A program made the position numbers and the translations under genes. From positions 1 through 64,000 of the forward strand of contig JAUYBJ010000084.1 in assembly GCA_030693155.1 (NCBI GenBank): a DNA stretch of 64,000 nucleotides, in the 5' to 3' direction. Origin of the DNA: Methylococcales bacterium (lineage in GTDB: Bacteria > Pseudomonadota > Gammaproteobacteria > Methylococcales > Methylomonadaceae). Below the pieces are notes generated by a model. It searched no databases, was not told where the DNA came from, and saw nothing but the letters and a program-made list of their open reading frames with translations. Shown one piece after another: positions 26,263 to 35,271 of this stretch (its first letter is position 1; every line of letters starts with the position of its first letter).

Positions 26263-26853
26263 ATGGCGTGGTTGACACAGGAACAGATGACAGCAATGGG
26301 CTTTGCCTGTTTCGGCAGCAACGTTTTATTGTCCGATAAAACCTCTTATTATAACTGCCAAAATATTCGCCTTGGCAATAACGTCAGAATTGATGATTTT
26401 TGTGTGTTATCGGCAGGTGCAGGCGGTATAGACATCGGCAATTATATTCATATTGCGGTGTTTTCATCACTCATCGGGGCGGGCAATATCACACTGGCTG
26501 ATTTTTGTAACATCTCGTCGCGAGTGTCTATTTATAGCAGCAACGATGATTACAGCGGCGCGGCAATGACTAATCCAACACTGCCTGAATCATTAACCAA
26601 CGTACACCATGCCGATGTTAAAATAGGTTCTCATGTCATTATTGGCGCAGGCAGTATTATTTTGCCCGATGTTATTTTAGAAGAAGGTGCGGCGATTGGC
26701 GCACTTAGTCTGGTGAAATCACACTGTCAATCTTTCGGTATCTATGCTGGAGTACCTGCCAAAAAAGTAGGCAATCGAAAGCGTGACCTACTTGATTGTT
26801 TACCTTTACTACATTCTTTCGAACAGAACACCCCTACAGCAGCACGGGACTAA
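26263..26853 (+). CDS. Hexapeptide-repeat acyltransferase (sugar O/N-acetyltransferase)
   Basis: A 196-residue left-handed beta-helix acetyltransferase: repeated hexads from about 30 (NIRLGNNVRIDDFCVLSAGA, DIGNYIHIAVFSSLIGAG) to 175 (VIIGAGSIILPDVILEEGAAIGALSLV) and the capping GIYAGVPAKKVGNRKRDLLD. It starts one base after the aminotransferase stop, so it probably acetylates the amino sugar made there. Similar to galactoside/maltose-type and FdtC-like transferases. Confidence 0.85.
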   Translation: MAWLTQEQMTAMGFACFGSNVLLSDKTSYYNCQNIRLGNNVRIDDFCVLSAGAGGIDIGNYIHIAVFSSLIGAGNITLADFCNISSRVSIYSSNDDYSGAAMTNPTLPESLTNVHHADVKIGSHVIIGAGSIILPDVILEEGAAIGALSLVKSHCQSFGIYAGVPAKKVGNRKRDLLDCLPLLHSFEQNTPTAARD

Positions 26854-26963
26854 CCGCCCCAATCAACGCGATAAATATCAATATAGTTCGTATGTTTGAT
26901 ACAATTCTACAATGCTTTGCATAACCTTAATCACTTATTCCAATTGTCATAGCTCAATCCTAT

Positions 26964-29900
26964 ATGCCTAAAATTTCTGTCATTTTGACCTCGTTTAATC
27001 ATGATAAATACATTTGTGAAGCGATAGATAGCGTACTCCAGCAAACGTTCACCGATTTTGAGCTGATTATTTGGGATGATGCCTCAAAAGATCATTCGTG
27101 GCACTTAATCAATCAATATACAGATACCCGAATTAAAGCGTTTCGTAACGAGATTAACCAAGGGCCTGTATTCGGTGTCAACAAAGCTATCTCAGAGATT
27201 GCAACAGGCGACTATATCGCAATGCACCATTCTGACGATGTATGGGAAATAGATAAATTACAACAACAAATTGATTTTTTAGAATCTCATGCAGACATCG
27301 GTGCGGTTTTTTCTAACGCACTGGCTATTAACGAAGACAGCTTACCGCTTGCCGATGAACAGCATTTTTATAGCAATGTGTTCAATAAAACCAATCGAAC
27401 GCGGCATGAATGGTTACGGTTTTTCTTCAGTGAGGGTAACGCGCTTTGTCATCCGAGTATGCTGATTCGTAAACAATGTTACATAGATTGCGGTTTGTAT
27501 CGCCCCATGCTGGCGCAAGTACCCGATTTTGATATGTGGATTCGACTGTGTTTGCAGTACGAAATTCATGTATTACCCGAACAGCTGGTCAGATTCAGAG
27601 TGCGCAATGAAGAAGCCAATACCAGCGGCAATCGCCCGGACACCAGAATTCGCGGGCTGTATGAATACTACAAACTATTGCCCAACTACCAAAAAATCAG
27701 CTCTCTGGATGAACTGATAAAAATTTTTCCTGCCGCACAAAAATACTATCGCAGTGAAACCACGGATGCCACTTTTGCATTGGCAATGGTTGCTTTAGAA
27801 GAAAAACCTTTTCCATTCACAGAATTGTTTGGCGAGGAAATTTTGTTTGCCAGTATTTCAGATCCTGAAAAAGCGGAACAGATTAAGCAACTGTATCATT
27901 TTGATTATCATAGTTTCATTGAATTAACCGCCAAACATGATGTGTTTTCTCGTGAAGAGGTCATGAGTCTCTGGCAGGATATTACGACGCTTAATCAGGT
28001 CATTGCAGAACGTGAAACTGCTGTGGCGACCCTTAACCAAGTCGTTGCGGAACGTGAAGGCAGTATAACTGCTATCAGTAAAATCGTAGCCCAACGCGAA
28101 GCTGATATAACAAATCTGAAGCAAGTTATCGTTGAACGCGACGAACAACTTCATCACGTCATGGCAGAACATGATCGTGCATTAAAAGAAATTCGTAGCA
28201 GCAGTTCGTGGAAAATAACCGCGCCAGTACGTTTTTTAGGGCACTTAGCGAGTGGTAATTTCACCATTATCCGCCAGATAATTCATCATGTGATACTGCA
28301 ACCGTTGCTGAATGGTCAAGACAGGATAAAACAGCCATTTATTCAGGCATCAATCGTGCCTGAAATAATCAATGATGCGGCACTCAATGCGATTGTTATG
28401 CCGCGTTGCCAGTTGACACAACAAACCTTAACCGCCGATCCACTGAGTTCACCGATACCAGCGGCATTGCCGCCTATTGATGTTAGTGTGGTCACTTACA
28501 ACAGCTCTCGCTGGATTAATGCCTTTATTGACAGCCTGATTCAGCTGGATTACCCAAAGCACTTATTAACCATCCGTTTTGTTGACAACAGTTCGACAGA
28601 TTCAACCTTAGCTGACCTAGAAGCAATTGCCCCTACATTAAGAGCCGCTGGGTGCAGCGTTGACATCATGAAAAGACCTAATCATGGTTACGGCTCAGGA
28701 CATAATGCCGCTATTAAATCAGGCAGCGCACCGTTTTGTCTGGTCACCAATATTGATCTGACCTTTGAAGCAGACGCGTTATCTCGAATTGTTGCAGTTG
28801 CGGCGGATGATGAAACGACTGCGGCATGGGAGATGCGCCAAAAACCTTACGAACATCCCAAATATTACGACCCTGTCACAGGCATCACCAACTGGAATTC
28901 TCATGCCTGTGTATTACTACGTCGCAGCGCATTACAACAAATAGGCTTTTATGATGAAACCTTGTTTATGTACGGCGAAGACGTGGAATTATCTTATCGG
29001 CTACGTCAAGCGGGATTTTTATTACGCTATTGCCCGCAAGCGGTAGTCTGGCACTACAGCTATGAAGACATCACCAAAATCAAACCCTTGCAATACACAG
29101 GCAGCACCTTCGCCAATTTATATCTACGCCTTAAATACGGCAGTCGCGCAGATGCCGAGCTTGTGCCGTGGTTAGGTTTAAGTTTATTAATGACCGAGGT
29201 CTATCCGCGCTCGCGTCTGGCGGTTATGCGGCATTTATTACGCTTGCTGGTCATCGCGCCCAAGGTGTTATTATCTCGCCAGCCCAGTCAGATTCAGTTT
29301 CCATTCCGCGCATGGGATTATGAAATTATTCGTGAAGGTGCGTTTGTTGAACAACACGCGCTCCCCGACTCGCCGCCACTGGTCAGCATTATTACCCGTA
29401 CTTATCGCGGTCGTGAGATCTACTTGCGGCAGGCATTGCTATCCGCCATACACCAAACCTACCCGAATATGGAATATATCGTGGTAGAAGACGGTGGTGA
29501 TACCATGCAGTCTGTGGTTGATAATATCAATACTGTCACAGGAAAAAATATTCGCTTTCTTCCTCAGCCTAAATGCGGCAGATCGGCAACGGGTAATGCA
29601 GGATTAGCCGCCGCAACAGGTCGCTGGTGCTTATTTTTGGATGATGATGATTTATTATTTGCTGATCATGTTGAAAATTTAGTGACTGCCTTACTTGACC
29701 AGCCTGATGCGGTCGCCGCGTATTCACCTGCATGGGAAATTACAACGGATGGCTCTAAACTGCACAATGGCGAATATGTGGAAGTCAGCCACAAAATGCC
29801 GCCAGCACTGAGCCAAGACTTTGATATTGACATACTCAAGCATCACAATTTTATGGCGATTCAATCCGTGTTGTTTGAACGCCGACTATTTGAAGAGCGT

Positions 29901-30122
29901 GGCGGCTTTGAAGAAGATATGGATGCTCTTGAAGATTGGCTGTTATGGTTAAAATACGCATTGGGTAATAAGTTTAAGTATGTACCAAAAGTGACCTCAA
30001 TGTACCGAGTCCCTGCTTGTCCGTCGAATAGTGAGAAACGACAAGCTATTCTTCATGACGCTTATGAGTTGGCGCAAAATAAATTAGCAACTTATTTAGA
30101 GGAATTCAGCAATGAATCCTAA
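26964..30122 (+). CDS. Triple-domain family 2 glycosyltransferase with central coiled coil
   Basis: A 1052-residue cytosolic protein with three GT-A domains. Domain 1 (about 1-235) begins MPKISVILTSFNHDKYICEA, with the metal-binding HHSDDVWE. A conserved helical extension runs to about 335. Residues 343-398 are four 14-residue repeats (LNQVIAERE type), predicted coiled coil, followed by the SSSSWKITAPVR motif. Domain 2 (about 505-750): IDVSVVTYNSSRWINAF, VTNIDLTFEADALSRIV, LFMYGEDVELSYRLRQAG (rhamnosyltransferase-like). Domain 3 (about 805-1040): LVSIITRTYRGREIYLRQAL, CLFLDDDDLLFADHV. Such multi-domain proteins usually build an oligosaccharide repeat in steps. Domain 1 is closely similar to the N-terminal half of the protein at 32184-34265. 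Confidence 0.9.
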   Translation: MPKISVILTSFNHDKYICEAIDSVLQQTFTDFELIIWDDASKDHSWHLINQYTDTRIKAFRNEINQGPVFGVNKAISEIATGDYIAMHHSDDVWEIDKLQQQIDFLESHADIGAVFSNALAINEDSLPLADEQHFYSNVFNKTNRTRHEWLRFFFSEGNALCHPSMLIRKQCYIDCGLYRPMLAQVPDFDMWIRLCLQYEIHVLPEQLVRFRVRNEEANTSGNRPDTRIRGLYEYYKLLPNYQKISSLDELIKIFPAAQKYYRSETTDATFALAMVALEEKPFPFTELFGEEILFASISDPEKAEQIKQLYHFDYHSFIELTAKHDVFSREEVMSLWQDITTLNQVIAERETAVATLNQVVAEREGSITAISKIVAQREADITNLKQVIVERDEQLHHVMAEHDRALKEIRSSSSWKITAPVRFLGHLASGNFTIIRQIIHHVILQPLLNGQDRIKQPFIQASIVPEIINDAALNAIVMPRCQLTQQTLTADPLSSPIPAALPPIDVSVVTYNSSRWINAFIDSLIQLDYPKHLLTIRFVDNSSTDSTLADLEAIAPTLRAAGCSVDIMKRPNHGYGSGHNAAIKSGSAPFCLVTNIDLTFEADALSRIVAVAADDETTAAWEMRQKPYEHPKYYDPVTGITNWNSHACVLLRRSALQQIGFYDETLFMYGEDVELSYRLRQAGFLLRYCPQAVVWHYSYEDITKIKPLQYTGSTFANLYLRLKYGSRADAELVPWLGLSLLMTEVYPRSRLAVMRHLLRLLVIAPKVLLSRQPSQIQFPFRAWDYEIIREGAFVEQHALPDSPPLVSIITRTYRGREIYLRQALLSAIHQTYPNMEYIVVEDGGDTMQSVVDNINTVTGKNIRFLPQPKCGRSATGNAGLAAATGRWCLFLDDDDLLFADHVENLVTALLDQPDAVAAYSPAWEITTDGSKLHNGEYVEVSHKMPPALSQDFDIDILKHHNFMAIQSVLFERRLFEERGGFEEDMDALEDWLLWLKYALGNKFKYVPKVTSMYRVPACPSNSEKRQAILHDAYELAQNKLATYLEEFSNES
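27990..28157 (+). repeat. Four tandem 42-bp repeats coding a coiled coil
   Basis: Within the triple glycosyltransferase, four diverged 42-bp units each encode two heptads: LNQVIAERETAVAT, LNQVVAEREGSITA, ISKIVAQREADITN and LKQVIVERDEQLHH. Divergence at the DNA level shows this is protein-level selection and not a recent expansion. Confidence 0.8.
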
Positions 30123-31128
30123 TAACCTCAATGCAATTAGACTTATCGCCGCATTTTTAGTGCTTTATGGGCATTCGTTTGTCTTCTTGGGACTACCTCA
30201 TCCATTGTTTTTATCATGGATAACATTGGGGCCACTTGGGGTGTATGTCTTTTTCACCATCAGTGGTTATTTGATTGCAGAAAGCTGGGATCGCGATCCG
30301 CATTTAGGCAGATTCTTTGCTCGCCGTGCCTTAAGAATATTTCCAGGGTTGGCAGTTTGCATTGTGCTGTCCGCATTTATTCTCGGCCCACTGCTGACGA
30401 CCTTACCATTGAAAGACTATTTCGATAGTATCCACACTTGGAATTACCTGCATAATATTGCTCTTTACATCACTTATTATCTACCTGGCGTTTTTGAAGC
30501 CAATCGTGTTCCGAATGCAACCAACGGTTCGTTATGGAGTTTACCCGTAGAATTCTTTATGTATATTATTGTGGCTATGATTGGACTGGTGCGCGGCAAC
30601 CGTTGGGTTTATCTCGGTTTAGTAGTGAGTTTTGCGCTTATTACTTTTTTCTGGGCGCAACGCACCGAACAAATGCTGGTTGTGTATGCAACGGATGTGC
30701 GTCAGGTCTTTCTGTGCGGTATTTACTTTTGCGTAGGCGCGGTATTTTATAAATTTGATATTAAACGCTATTTTTCTCTATCCGTCGTCATGTTGGCAGT
30801 GATTGCATTACTTTGTTTGGAGAGATGGATACCTGTCTTAGCGGTTGCCGCATGGATTCTATTACCTGTGGTAACGTTGGCTTTCGGCTTTGCCTATAGC
30901 CCATTATTAAATCGCTTGATTCGTACAGGCGATTATTCTTATGGCATTTATATCTACGCATTTCCCATTCAGCAAACTATTGTGTATCTATACCCTGATA
31001 TATCCCTAAGGCTTTATCTATCGGTCTGCTCAGTATTAACACTTATTTGTGCCATTTTGTCCTGGCATTTAATTGAACAACGCGCCTTATCATTAAAGCC
31101 TCGGCGCACTGTCGTTACAACTCAATGA
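30112..31128 (+). CDS. Acyltransferase 3 (OafA/YrhL-like) membrane O-acyltransferase
   Basis: Integral membrane acyltransferase of 338 residues with about ten hydrophobic segments. Landmarks: LNAIRLIAAFLVLYGHSFVFLG with the conserved His, FFTISGYLIAESWDRDPHLGRFFARRALRIFPGL (the R-x10-R-x-xRI-P family signature) and NGSLWSLPVEFFMYI with the catalytic-region Glu. It probably O-acetylates sugars of the surface glycan on the inner membrane. AGAGGAA precedes the ATG, and the start overlaps the preceding gene by 11 bases. Confidence 0.92.
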   Translation: MNPNNLNAIRLIAAFLVLYGHSFVFLGLPHPLFLSWITLGPLGVYVFFTISGYLIAESWDRDPHLGRFFARRALRIFPGLAVCIVLSAFILGPLLTTLPLKDYFDSIHTWNYLHNIALYITYYLPGVFEANRVPNATNGSLWSLPVEFFMYIIVAMIGLVRGNRWVYLGLVVSFALITFFWAQRTEQMLVVYATDVRQVFLCGIYFCVGAVFYKFDIKRYFSLSVVMLAVIALLCLERWIPVLAVAAWILLPVVTLAFGFAYSPLLNRLIRTGDYSYGIYIYAFPIQQTIVYLYPDISLRLYLSVCSVLTLICAILSWHLIEQRALSLKPRRTVVTTQ

Positions 31129-31222
31129 ATACATTAAACAATATAGCTAATGTATTCGTCACTTTTGACAATACGAAAAGCTATTTAAGTAGCAACGCTC
31201 CGCACAGTAGGAGTGATTTTTC

Positions 31223-32155
31223 ATGCGTTGTTTAGTGCTGGGTGCGAGTGGTTTTATCGGTGGGCATTTAATCACCTCACTTGCTGATTCAGGACATCAG
31301 GTTGTTGCCTACGCGCGGCATTTTGATAGCAACCATTCAATAAGTACAAATACCAATATCGAATATGTTACGGGGGATTTTTGTAATGAACAGCGCTGGA
31401 ACGAGTTACTGACAGGTGTTCAGGTGTGTTATCACCTTATCTCCACAACAGTACCTAAGTCCTCTAACGATGATCCGATTGCGGATGTGACAGGTAACAT
31501 TATCGGCACGCTGCATTTTCTGGAAGCCGCAAAAAAGAAAAATGTGCGCATCGTATTCGCGTCTTCAGGCGGAACAGTCTATGGAAGAATCAACACAGAT
31601 TCAATTGATGAGCATCATCCTACCGACCCATTGTGTTCTTATGGCATCACCAAATTAGCCATAGAAAAATATCTGTTACTGTATCGCGAGCTTCATGGTA
31701 TGCGTTCTGTTGTCTTACGAATCGCCAACCCCTATGGTGAAGGGCAACAACCCGATGCCATTCAAGGGGCGGTCGCTGTTTTTATGGGGCGCGTATTGCG
31801 CGGGCATACCATTGATATTTGGGGCGACGGCTCGGTCGTTCGAGACTACATCTATGTACAGGATGTGGTGCAGGCAATGATAGCCGCTTCTGAATATGGC
31901 GGTCGATTGAATGTATTTAATGTGGGTTCTGGTGTCGGCGTTTCTTTATTGGAACTGCTGGGGATGATTGAACAAGTAACCGCTAAAAAAGCGGATATTA
32001 TTTTCCATCCGTCCAGAAGTTTTGATGTGCCAAGAAATGTGCTTAATATTACTGCCGCACAAAAAGAACTGGAATGGACTCCACAAATACCCATGATTGA
32101 AGGCTTGAAAAAAACAGCATTATGGATGCAAGAAAAAATCAATGATAGCCTGTGA
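31223..32155 (+). CDS. NAD-dependent sugar-nucleotide epimerase/dehydratase
   Basis: Extended short-chain dehydrogenase of 310 residues: N-terminal CLVLGASGFIGGHLITSL (GxxGxxG), VCYHLISTTVP, FASSGGTVYG with the catalytic Ser/Thr region, and the Tyr-Lys pair in CSYGITKLAIEKYLLLY. The C-terminal VVRDYIYVQDVVQAMI and NVGSGVGVSLLELL are typical of GalE/UGE-like and dTDP-sugar epimerases. The substrate is probably UDP- or dTDP-hexose of this locus. AGGAGTG lies about 8 bases before the ATG. It is followed by the bifunctional glycosyltransferase gene. Confidence 0.87.
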   Translation: MRCLVLGASGFIGGHLITSLADSGHQVVAYARHFDSNHSISTNTNIEYVTGDFCNEQRWNELLTGVQVCYHLISTTVPKSSNDDPIADVTGNIIGTLHFLEAAKKKNVRIVFASSGGTVYGRINTDSIDEHHPTDPLCSYGITKLAIEKYLLLYRELHGMRSVVLRIANPYGEGQQPDAIQGAVAVFMGRVLRGHTIDIWGDGSVVRDYIYVQDVVQAMIAASEYGGRLNVFNVGSGVGVSLLELLGMIEQVTAKKADIIFHPSRSFDVPRNVLNITAAQKELEWTPQIPMIEGLKKTALWMQEKINDSL

Positions 32156-32183
32156 TAAAACACCTGAAAACATTAATCAGCGA

Positions 32184-34265
32184 ATGAATACATCAAAAAA
32201 ACCACCTACAGTCTCAGTCATTCTAACCTCCTATAATCATGGTAAATTTCTTAGTGAGGCTATTGAGAGCGTACTTAATCAGACGTTTCAAAATTTTGAA
32301 TTAATTATATGGGATGATGCCTCAGCTGATGATTCGTGGCATATTATCAGTGAATACCGCGACATCCGAATCAAAGCGTTTCGCAATGAAGTCAATCGAG
32401 GCCCTGTATTTGGCGTAAACAAAGCCATCTCGGAAATAGCGATGAGCGAATATATTGCCATACACCATTCTGACGATGTCTGGGAAACCACAAAACTGCA
32501 ACAACAAGTGGATTTTCTCAATACTCATCCTGAGATTGGCGCGGTATTTTCCAACGCACTGGCGATTAATGAAGAAGGTTTACCTCTGGTCGATGTACCG
32601 CATTTTTACGCCAATGTGTTTCAGCAAACCAATAAAACGCGCCATGAATGGTTGCGCTTTTTCTTTACTCAAGCCAACGCACTTTGCCACCCTAGCGTAC
32701 TGATTCGTAAGCAGTGTTATGAAGATTGCGGATTGTATCGCCCCATGTTGGCACAATTACCCGATTTTGATATGTGGGTACGCTTGTGTTTAAAATATGA
32801 AATTTACATTTTACCCGAACCCCTGATTCGTTTTAGAGTGCTTAATCAGGAGGCAAATACCAGCGGTAATCGTCCGGAAACACGCATACGCTGGAGTTAT
32901 GAGTTTTATAAAGTATTGGCTAATTATTTATCTATTCATTCATTCGATGAATTGCTGAGCATTTTCCCCACTGCGCAAACCTATTACCGAGGTACTGATA
33001 CCTCCGTGCATTTTGCGTTGGCAATGATTGCTTTGGCAGAAAAAAACTCGCCATTTACCGAGTTGTTTGCACAAAATACCTTATTTAGCCTCATTTCTGA
33101 TCCCGATAAACAGGTGCAGCTTAAGCAACTGTATGATTTTGATTGCCTTAGTTTTATTAACATAACCGCACAACATGATATTTTTTCTTCTGAAAAAACG
33201 CAGATACTCCAACAGGAAATCGCCGACCGTGACGCGCAAATCAAGCAACTGCTAACCAATCGGCATCGCACTTTAAAAGCCAACCTGTTATGGATATGGA
33301 CAATCATTAACAAACTGCGTCAATCCCTAGCGCGTAAGATGTCAAGACAGCCAGCAATCAGTGAAAAACCGCACTTCTCGCCCCCTTCCGACGATTGCTG
33401 TTTCATAGTACCGTTTAGTTACCCGCTGGAAAACCCAAGTGTTGAACCCAGTTTAGCGGTCATCTGCCATCTGTATTATCCCGCGATGATTGAAGAGTTT
33501 AAGCACTACCTCAGCAACATTCCCTTTGCTTTTGACTTATTCATTACCACCGATACCGAAGAGAAAAAACAAACCATTGCCTACAGCTTGTTACAATGGC
33601 ATAAAGGCAAGGTTGACATTCGTATCGCCCCCAATCGCGGCAGGGATATAGCTCCTAAATTACTGGCTTGCCGTGATGTCTATGACCGTTACGAGTTTTT
33701 TCTGCATATTCATTCCAAAAAATCCCCGCACGCAGAAGATATAACCACGGGATGGCGTTATTATTTATTAGAAACTTTATTAGGCTCTGAACAAATCGTA
33801 CGCAGTGTGTTTGCCGCATTTGCCGCTGATAGTCAATTAGGTATGATAGCCCCTGAACATTTCGAACCAATTCGCTCCAACATCGGTTGGGGCTGGAATT
33901 TTCCAATCGCCAAAGCATTTTCCAACCGATTGGGAATGAACTTATCACTCAACAGCAAACTGGATTTTCCATCCGGCTCTATGTTTTGGGGCAGATCCGC
34001 CGCGCTTAAACCGTTATTGAGCATGAATTTAACTCTGGATGACTTTCCACCTGAAAATAATCAGATAGATGCCACGCTGGCACATATTATAGAAAGAATG
34101 TATTTCTTTATTTGTGAAGCAGCGGGTTATCGGTGGATTAAAATTTCCAATCCTAAACTGAAAAGAAGGCTGTCAATCACCAGTAAAGACACACTGGTAG
34201 AGTCTATTGAACGCACGCAGTATCATCTTCTTGCATCACATGAAAACGAGCTGCCTCACCCTTAA
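32184..34265 (+). CDS. Bifunctional glycosyltransferase: GT2 domain plus RgpF-like domain
   Basis: A 693-residue protein made of an N-terminal GT2 domain (VSVILTSYNHGKFLSEAIES, HHSDDVWE) with its helical extension, and a C-terminal RgpF-like (rhamnan synthesis F) domain from about residue 390: AVICHLYYPAMIEEFKHYL, DLFITTDTEEKKQ, APNRGRDIAPKLL, FLHIHSKKSPHA, LGMIAPEHFEPIRS, FPSGSMFWGRSAAL. I take ATG 32184 because the paralogue at 26964 begins at the same point; an in-frame ATG at 32142 would overlap the epimerase gene by 14 bases. Neither has a strong ribosome site. The N-half is a close copy of 26964-27960 and the C-half of 36620-37612, so it looks like a recombinant of its neighbours. Confidence 0.88.
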   Translation: MNTSKKPPTVSVILTSYNHGKFLSEAIESVLNQTFQNFELIIWDDASADDSWHIISEYRDIRIKAFRNEVNRGPVFGVNKAISEIAMSEYIAIHHSDDVWETTKLQQQVDFLNTHPEIGAVFSNALAINEEGLPLVDVPHFYANVFQQTNKTRHEWLRFFFTQANALCHPSVLIRKQCYEDCGLYRPMLAQLPDFDMWVRLCLKYEIYILPEPLIRFRVLNQEANTSGNRPETRIRWSYEFYKVLANYLSIHSFDELLSIFPTAQTYYRGTDTSVHFALAMIALAEKNSPFTELFAQNTLFSLISDPDKQVQLKQLYDFDCLSFINITAQHDIFSSEKTQILQQEIADRDAQIKQLLTNRHRTLKANLLWIWTIINKLRQSLARKMSRQPAISEKPHFSPPSDDCCFIVPFSYPLENPSVEPSLAVICHLYYPAMIEEFKHYLSNIPFAFDLFITTDTEEKKQTIAYSLLQWHKGKVDIRIAPNRGRDIAPKLLACRDVYDRYEFFLHIHSKKSPHAEDITTGWRYYLLETLLGSEQIVRSVFAAFAADSQLGMIAPEHFEPIRSNIGWGWNFPIAKAFSNRLGMNLSLNSKLDFPSGSMFWGRSAALKPLLSMNLTLDDFPPENNQIDATLAHIIERMYFFICEAAGYRWIKISNPKLKRRLSITSKDTLVESIERTQYHLLASHENELPHP

Positions 34266-34296
34266 CTATCCGTCTGTGAACACACAACTATCAATC

Positions 34297-35271
34297 ATGC
34301 ACAACACTGATAAACACCCAGTGGACACCGTCCAAACCCCCGTCTGCTCTATTGTCATTCCAACCAAAAATGGCGGCGCGTTATTCCATAAAGCGTTAGC
34401 CGCATGGGCTGAACAGACGCTGTGGAATCAATGTGAATTAATCGTCGTAGACTCTGGCTCTCAGGATGATACTGTTGCTGCGGCTAAGCAGGCTGGCGCG
34501 AAAGTCTTTGAAATTCCCCCCGCCGAATTCAATCACGGTGCAACCCGCGACTACGGCATATCACTGGCAAGTTCAGAGTACATTATCCTCACCGTACAAG
34601 ATGCCGTACCGTCTCATCCTCAAGTATTAGAACGGTTGGTATCGGCATTACAAGCACCCGCAGTTGCGGGCGCGTACACGCGCCAACTGCCCCAGACTGT
34701 TGCCGATGTACTGACAAAACGCAATCTGGACGGTTGGCTGGTCGGAAAATTACAGCGTGAAGAACGCTTTATTCCCCATGAAGGTTGGTATGAAGCCTTA
34801 ACCCCTATGGAAAAACTGACCTTCTGCACCTTTGATAACGTCTGTTCCGCCATTAAAAAATCAGTCTGGCAACAAGATCACTTCGGCACGGTCGATTTTG
34901 GTGAAGATGTTGACTGGGCAAAACGAGTATTATTGGCCGGACATCACATCATCTATGAACCCGATGCCGCTGTCATCCACTCGCACGACAGATCCCTTGC
35001 TTATGACTACAAACGCACTTACGTTTGTCACCGCAAACTGTACACCCTGTTCGGACTGCATTTAGCCCCCAGCTTTAAGGGTTTATGGCGGTGCTGGCTG
35101 TCTGCTTCTATGGTCGATATGAAATACATTCTGAACCATGAACCGCGCTTGCTGAAAAAGCTGCAAATGCTCTTGAAAGCACCGATACTCAACAGTCTAA
35201 CTATTTATGGGCAATACAAAGCCGTACAAGATGAATTAAACGGCATCAACAATTCGGTGAAAGGAATATGA
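34297..35271 (+). CDS. Family 2 glycosyltransferase (rhamnosyltransferase-like)
   Basis: GT-A transferase of about 324 residues from the chosen ATG (MHNTDKHPVD): CSIVIPTKNGGALFHKAL, LIVVDSGSQDDTVAAA, EFNHGATRDYGISLASSEYIILTVQDAVP (acidic metal site) and FGEDVDWAKRVLLAGH (catalytic-base region). FNHGATRD followed by TVQDA is typical of rhamnosyltransferases. The frame is open further upstream to 34207, inside the previous gene, so the start is uncertain; 34297 lies just after the previous stop. It overlaps the following GT4 gene by 4 bases (ATGA). Confidence 0.85.
   Translation: MHNTDKHPVDTVQTPVCSIVIPTKNGGALFHKALAAWAEQTLWNQCELIVVDSGSQDDTVAAAKQAGAKVFEIPPAEFNHGATRDYGISLASSEYIILTVQDAVPSHPQVLERLVSALQAPAVAGAYTRQLPQTVADVLTKRNLDGWLVGKLQREERFIPHEGWYEALTPMEKLTFCTFDNVCSAIKKSVWQQDHFGTVDFGEDVDWAKRVLLAGHHIIYEPDAAVIHSHDRSLAYDYKRTYVCHRKLYTLFGLHLAPSFKGLWRCWLSASMVDMKYILNHEPRLLKKLQMLLKAPILNSLTIYGQYKAVQDELNGINNSVKGI

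Noticed and set aside
27990-28157. Possible CRISPR-like or minisatellite array
   Set aside because: Units are contiguous, diverged at the DNA level and in frame; they encode heptad repeats of a coiled coil.
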